In this document: piece after piece, positions 13,868 through 17,160 of the stretch
How the letters are laid out: each line of letters starts with the position of its first letter
How positions within the stretch are numbered: the first letter of the stretch is position 1
Assembly (NCBI GenBank): GCA_036703315.1
Contig: DATNPH010000094.1
Location: forward strand, 1 to 17,160
Source of the DNA: DATNPH01 sp036703315
Lineage (GTDB): Bacteria > Cyanobacteriota > Cyanobacteriia > Cyanobacteriales > Coleofasciculaceae
Length of the DNA: 17,160 nucleotides
Direction: 5' to 3'
Translations under genes and position numbers: made by a program
Notes under the pieces: model-generated
What the model saw: only the letters and a program-made list of their open reading frames with translations
Database searches by the model: none
Told to the model about the DNA's origin: nothing

Positions 13868-14728
13868 ATGACTGTGCTAGAAGGAACGTGGAAGCACGAG
13901 TACATTGTCAGCAACGGTGTGAGGCTGCATTATGTGACCCAAGGGGAAGGTCCACTAATGCTTATGCTGCATGGGTTTCCAGAGTTTTGGTACTCATGGC
14001 GTAACCAAATCCCAGAATTTGCCAAAGATTATAAAGTGGTTGCTCTCGATCTGCGAGGCTACAACGAAAGCGAAAAGCCGCAACAGCAATCAGCTTATGT
14101 AATGAGCGAGTTCATTAAAGATGTTGAGGGCGTTATTAAGGGGCTAGGATATGATCGCTGTGTGCTGGTGGCTCATGACTGGGGTGGTGCGATCGCGTGG
14201 AACTTTGCCAATGCTCACCCCCAAATGGTAGAGCGCCTGATTGTGCTCAATATCCCCCATCCTGCCAAATTTGCTGAAGGCTTGCTCACACCTGGGCAGT
14301 TACTGCGTAGCTGGTATATCTTTTTCTTCCAGCTACCTGTATTACCAGAACTATTTTTGCAAGCATCCGACTACCAATTTATTGGTAATGCCTTTACGAA
14401 TATGGCGGTTGACAAAAGCGCCTTTAGTTTAGCTGACATAGAAGCGTATAAAGATGCTGCCTCGCGGCGCGGCGCACTCTCAGCAATGATTAACTACTAT
14501 CGCAATGCTTTAAATGGTTTGGGGCAACAAGAGTGGAGGCTTCTAGATATGCCAACGCTGATGATTTGGGGTGAGAAGGATACAGCTTTGGGTAAGGAGT
14601 TGACTTACGGAACGGAAGAATACGTCAGAAACCTCCAAATCCGCTACATCCCGAACTGTAGCCACTGGGTGCAACAAGAACGACCAGAGTTGGTAAACCA
14701 GTATATCCGAGAGTTCCTTGCGGGATAG
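13868..14728 (+). CDS. Alpha/beta hydrolase, epoxide-hydrolase-like
   Basis: The 286-residue soluble enzyme has the full set of epoxide hydrolase marks: oxyanion motif HGFPEFWYSW (35-44), LDLRGYNESEKP (60-71), and nucleophile Asp104 in VAHDWGG. It has a cap domain with tyrosines at 150 and 210, Asp238 in WGEKDTAL and His266 in CSHWVQQERPE. The Asp nucleophile points to epoxide hydrolase or haloalkane dehalogenase chemistry; HGFP and the paired cap tyrosines favour the former. The substrate is unknown. ATG 13868 is chosen because GAGGAG lies eight bases upstream; the frame is open to TTG 13820 without a ribosome site. It stands alone. Confidence 0.9.
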   Translation: MTVLEGTWKHEYIVSNGVRLHYVTQGEGPLMLMLHGFPEFWYSWRNQIPEFAKDYKVVALDLRGYNESEKPQQQSAYVMSEFIKDVEGVIKGLGYDRCVLVAHDWGGAIAWNFANAHPQMVERLIVLNIPHPAKFAEGLLTPGQLLRSWYIFFFQLPVLPELFLQASDYQFIGNAFTNMAVDKSAFSLADIEAYKDAASRRGALSAMINYYRNALNGLGQQEWRLLDMPTLMIWGEKDTALGKELTYGTEEYVRNLQIRYIPNCSHWVQQERPELVNQYIREFLAG

Positions 14729-15220
14729 ATCTAATGACTGCCGACTAGCACAGACTAATCAGAGTCATTCGTCGCTAATAGCCATGAGCCATGAGCCAAA
14801 TGACCAAGAAACTTTAAGCTTCTGTGGCAGATAAAACGTCCATTGATAAGCGATCGCTATCTAAATTCTTGCTGATGCGGTAACAAGTCGGTCGAATTAG
14901 TCAACAGGTAAAAGCTCTTTCAGTTCTTCCCTCAGCTACGTGCTGAGGGTTTTTTCTTTGATCTACTTACGCTGGCGCAGGTTATCGTCTCAAATACTAA
15001 TATGTATAGCTAATTACGCCAATGGTAAAGTCCAAAGTTGGACGAGTCTTCCCAATGAGAGAGCAACCACCTGTTCTATATTCTTTCGGATGGTAGAAGC
15101 CTAACTTGTACTTGTGCTCTACATTAAAGGTCTTGAAGCTAGTGCTAGAAGAAGTTAGCGCTATAAAAAATATCTTCTTTTTAGATAGTACAGATAGGCA
15201 AGCAAGAGAGGGAGTAGAAT
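14729..15220. other. Intergenic region with an isolated terminator
   Basis: 492 bases have no protein gene. A minus-strand frame at 14997-15227 lacks a ribosome site and overlaps the start of the next gene. The only clear element is the terminator at 14929-14955. The 200 bases between the hydrolase stop and this terminator could be a long 3' UTR or a small RNA. Confidence 0.4.
14929..14955 (+). terminator. Canonical rho-independent terminator
   Basis: CCCTCAGC-TACGT-GCTGAGGG followed by TTTTTTC: a perfect 8-bp stem with a six-T tract. It lies 200 bases after the hydrolase. Confidence 0.9.
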
Positions 15221-15856
15221 ATGACATATGTAAATCGACCTGGAGACAATATTGTTACTGAACCTCCGATTGTTACTCCAGTGGTCGAATACCACGATCG
15301 TGTAAGGTGGGGACCAATTATTTCAGGTCTTGTGGTTGCTTTAGCGACTCAATTGATTTTGAGTTCTTTAGGTGCTGCGATCGGTTCGACCTTCCTGGCT
15401 GGTTCAGGTGCGCCTAGATCAAATGCGCCTGGAGTTGGTACTGGTCTAGGCATTTGGTCAATTATTAGTTTGTTTATTGCCCTATTCGTTGGTAGTTGGG
15501 TCGCTGCTCGTGCCTGTGGGCCAATGAATCGTAATACTGCTCTTCTCAATGGTGCAATTCTCTGGGCAACTACTCTGGCATTGAGTTCTTGGTTATTGGC
15601 AAGTGGAGTATCTGGTGCTTTTGGTATTGCGGCGTCAAATGCCGGAGAAGTCATCAACCAAGTTCAGCAGGGTGGCACCAATGTACCTAACAACCCAACC
15701 CCACCTAGAGTAAGTGCTCAGCAGGCTCGTGATATTGCTGACAGTGCCGCTAGGGGATTGTGGTCTTTTGTCATAGGTTCGCTACTGGGTTTAGCTGCAT
15801 CACTGGCTGGTGCCTCAGCTGGAGCCCGCAATCCTCGTGAACACAGGGTTCGTTGA
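15221..15856 (+). CDS. Small integral membrane protein of unknown function
   Basis: The 211-residue protein has four probable membrane helices: 31-58 (GPIISGLVVALATQLILSSL), 75-97 (LGIWSIISLFIALFVGSWVA), 106-130 (ALLNGAILWATTLALSSWLL) and 178-202 (GLWSFVIGSLLGLAASLAGA). The N-terminal 30 residues are polar and end YHDRVRWGP, the loop 135-175 is Gln/Asn/Pro-rich, and the C-terminus is basic. Helices are rich in small residues (Gly/Ala/Ser), suggesting tight packing. Similar proteins are annotated as hypothetical in cyanobacteria. ATG 15221 is preceded by AGAGAGGGAG, a good ribosome site. It is ended by a clear terminator 40 bases downstream, so it is a single-gene unit. Confidence 0.85.
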   Translation: MTYVNRPGDNIVTEPPIVTPVVEYHDRVRWGPIISGLVVALATQLILSSLGAAIGSTFLAGSGAPRSNAPGVGTGLGIWSIISLFIALFVGSWVAARACGPMNRNTALLNGAILWATTLALSSWLLASGVSGAFGIAASNAGEVINQVQQGGTNVPNNPTPPRVSAQQARDIADSAARGLWSFVIGSLLGLAASLAGASAGARNPREHRVR

Positions 15857-15895
15857 ACATATCAATACCTCTGCTGGTTTGTAAACGCCCCCTCT

Positions 15896-15920
15896 AGCAC
15901 CTTTTTTAAGGTGCTTTTTT
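15896..15920 (+). terminator. Rho-independent terminator of the membrane-protein gene
   Basis: AGCACCTT-TTTT-AAGGTGCT followed by a T-run (15915-15920, then ATT). The stem is perfect. Confidence 0.9.
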
Positions 15921-15973
15921 ATTGTTCCGAATCGTAATTGAACTGTAGGGTACGGCATGCTTCGTGATGTACT

Positions 15974-16006
15974 CCAGACGCTGACCTCTACGAGGTACAG
16001 CGCTGG
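15974..16006. repeat. Bulged palindrome (REP-like)
   Basis: CCAG-AC-GCTG-ACCTC-TAC-GAGGT-A-CAGC-G-CTGG pairs over 13 bases with small bulges. The end AGCGCTGGC recurs at about 12984-12991 (AGCGCTGGCC), hinting at a dispersed repeat. Confidence 0.45.
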
Positions 16007-16190
16007 CTTCTCTTAGAAATTTCAAGAGCAGTTTTAAGTGAGGCGACATCCATCCCCACTATTCCAATTCTTTTAATCAACTTTCCAGAATTTTCGTCCC
16101 GATGGCATTCTTCTCCACACGAGCAAGAGTGCCATCTGTCTTTAAGAAGTTTAGGGACTTCGGATAAGCAGCTCCAACAATGCTGAGATC

Positions 16191-16337
16191 TGGTTGCGCT
16201 GATATGATGCTGCTGCTAACAGAATTTTTACTCTCGAAGAGCAACAAAGGCGAGGAGTAGAGAGATTGGCAGAACAATTGCGATCGCGCTCTCACGCACT
16301 CCATGAAAAGCTACCGTACTCAGAGCCAGAGAACTAG
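16191..16337 (+). pseudogene. C-terminal remnant of a Uma2 family gene
   Basis: The plus frame reads WLR-stop-YDAAANRIFTLEEQQRRGVE and then RLAEQLRSRSH, ending at TAG 16335-16337. Uma2 proteins typically end with an LRWYDA-G-NRI strand followed by a charged, Gln/Arg/Glu-rich tail of the RQRAERLAEQLRSLGI kind. The TGA at 16200-16202 sits where the conserved Trp (TGG) is expected. Upstream the frame is broken by TAG at about 16152. A minus-strand frame across the same DNA (16077-16304) reads plausible protein-like text (SIVGAAYPKSLNFLKTDGTL) but matches nothing I know. Confidence 0.5.
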
Positions 16338-16398
16338 AGATTTTAGAGTTAGGGATGAAACAATGAAATAAGTACATTGGCATAGACAATAAGTAAAC

Positions 16399-16647
16399 AT
16401 GGCAAAACCCACACAAGCCCATATGTCCAAAACAATCAACAAGAACCAGCCCGAAGCCGTTAAGGACATGACAAAACGCCAGATGGAGTACTACATGGGC
16501 GCAAAGCTAATTGAGGTTGGCGTTAACCCCAGCTCAGCTATTTATCGATGGTCGTTAGAAACAAAGGGTAACAACGAAGTCTGGACTTATAGTGCGTACT
16601 GGAGCGATTCCAAAGAGCAACTGCTCAAACAAGAGCAAGAATCGTAA
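16399..16647 (+). CDS. Hypothetical 82-residue protein
   Basis: The family is not recognised. The product is small, soluble and polar, with a Lys/Gln/Glu-rich N-terminus (KTINKNQPEAVKDMTKRQME), then YYMGAKLIEVGVNPSSAIYR and a Trp/Tyr-rich stretch (WSLETKGNNEVWTYSAYWSD), ending in a charged tail. The start could be ATG 16399 or the in-frame ATG 16423 (MSKTINKNQ); neither has a strong ribosome site, the first having only TAAGTAAAC. It lies between two Uma2 fragments in a decaying region, so it may itself be a fragment, but the frame is intact and codon use looks ordinary. Confidence 0.5.
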   Translation: MAKPTQAHMSKTINKNQPEAVKDMTKRQMEYYMGAKLIEVGVNPSSAIYRWSLETKGNNEVWTYSAYWSDSKEQLLKQEQES

Positions 16648-16698
16648 GGTAAGTTGTGATGCTCCTACGTTACATAACAACTACAAGCGGAGAACAGC

Positions 16699-16812
16699 AT
16701 GGTACAACAACTGCCAGCCCTTATCTACCCTGATAGCGACGGTCAACCAATGGCAACGGCGTGGAGTTGCCATTGGTTGGCTGCGCTCTTTTCAAGAATT
16801 AGAGGTGATTGA
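16699..16812 (+). pseudogene. N-terminal remnant of a Uma2 family gene
   Basis: ATG 16699 follows GCGGAGAACAGC and opens MVQQLPALIYPDSDGQPM, which is the usual N-terminus of a Uma2 subfamily. After PM the sequence departs from the family, reads about 19 unrelated codons, and stops at TGA 16810-16812. The departure coincides with a 14-bp perfect inverted repeat (16744-16779). The functional domain is absent. The conclusion rests on recalled family starts. Confidence 0.55.
16744..16779. repeat. Perfect 14-bp inverted repeat
   Basis: CAACCAATGGCAAC and GTTGCCATTGGTTG are exact inverse complements around GGCGTGGA. It lies within the Uma2 N-terminal remnant. Confidence 0.85.
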
Positions 16813-16828
16813 GGAGATGAACGGTTAG

Positions 16829-17113
16829 GTTAGTTCCCGTTTGGGAGCAAGCTTTCAACTAACATCCGATAATCTAGAAATCTTTTTATCCTCAAGAGAG
16901 CGATTCCTTGATAGCTGTTTACAGCTCCTCAAGCACTGAAGTATTTCGCTACTGGATGATAGGCAATAATCGCACTCTACCACTGCTCACAATAAAGCTG
17001 TTCGCCTTCATCCATGTAGAGATCATTGGTGACAAGTTAAGCCAGAGTGATTGTTGTCAATGAGAGAATATACTTAATTTTGTCTTACCGAGAATGATAA
17101 TCAAAGAGAGAGG
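16829..17113. other. Intergenic DNA, nothing supported
   Basis: This AT-rich stretch has no frame with a ribosome site and no recognisable RNA. It runs into the large hairpin at the window's end. Confidence 0.4.
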
Positions 17114-17152
17114 GGAGGGGCAGAGGAGAGCTGCGCTCTCCTCTGCCCCTCC
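17114..17152. repeat. Perfect 18-bp hairpin, TGC loop
   Basis: An 18-base purine-rich arm starting GGAGGGGCAGAGG is exactly inverted after TGC, ending CCTCTGCCCCTCC. It is followed by TGTACG, and the 13-mer CCCCTCCTGTACG also occurs at 11449-11461 near psaK, so it is probably part of a dispersed repeat. No U-tract follows, so a terminator is less likely. Confidence 0.75.
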
Positions 17153-17160
17153 TGTACGAT

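Noticed and set aside
16077..16304. Minus-strand 75-codon frame with protein-like text
   Set aside because: No ribosome site, N-terminus antisense to the Uma2 remnant; kept only as a remark there.
16592..16828. Plus-strand 78-codon frame
   Set aside because: It overlaps the 82-residue ORF and the Uma2 start in other frames and crosses a palindrome; probably chance.
1..17160. CRISPR array or defence island
   Set aside because: No regularly spaced repeats, and no Cas, toxin-antitoxin or restriction genes beyond decayed Uma2 copies.

Overview
The window is chromosomal DNA from a cyanobacterium. Two genes for the photosystem I subunit PsaK, a cyanobacterial-type Atx1 copper chaperone, many HIP1 octamers (GCGATCGC) and typical cyanobacterial families (NB-ARC-type WD40 tail, Uma2, WGxxGxxG, YbjN) all point there. 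The gene-poor, repeat-rich flanks suggest a large-genome filamentous or Chroococcidiopsis-like lineage; that is inference.

Left part (1-4280), accessory in character: the C-terminal end of a WD40 protein, a long non-coding stretch with an 81-bp tandem repeat, then two unrelated small exported proteins (one Sec, one Tat). Each of the two is preceded by a copy of the same ~98-bp leader carrying a Shine-Dalgarno and the first codons of a mini-ORF. On the minus strand follow a Uma2-family pseudogene interrupted by a MITE-like element and a short hexapeptide-repeat (gamma-carbonic-anhydrase-like) protein that seems to have lost its N-terminus and one metal ligand.

Central part (4281-12629), housekeeping: alaS on the minus strand; an 822-bp gap with what looks like a free-standing structured RNA gene (good -35/-10, closing stem at the predicted 5' end, strong 3' hairpin); atx1; a structured leader; a YbjN-domain gene; a LipM/LplA-type octanoyl/lipoyl transferase; a convergent site-2 protease with CBS-type tail; two tandem divergent psaK paralogues; and trpF divergent from them. 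Functions are photosynthesis (PsaK), copper supply (Atx1), lipoate metabolism, translation and tryptophan synthesis. They do not form one pathway, and most genes look singly transcribed.

Right part (12630-17160): an exported WGxxGxxG protein, an epoxide-hydrolase-like alpha/beta hydrolase, a small four-helix membrane protein with a clear terminator, an unrecognised 82-aa ORF, and two further fragments of Uma2 genes. A second MITE-like element with subterminal inverted repeats and several large perfect hairpins lie between genes. I saw no CRISPR array, tRNA, rRNA or intact transposase.
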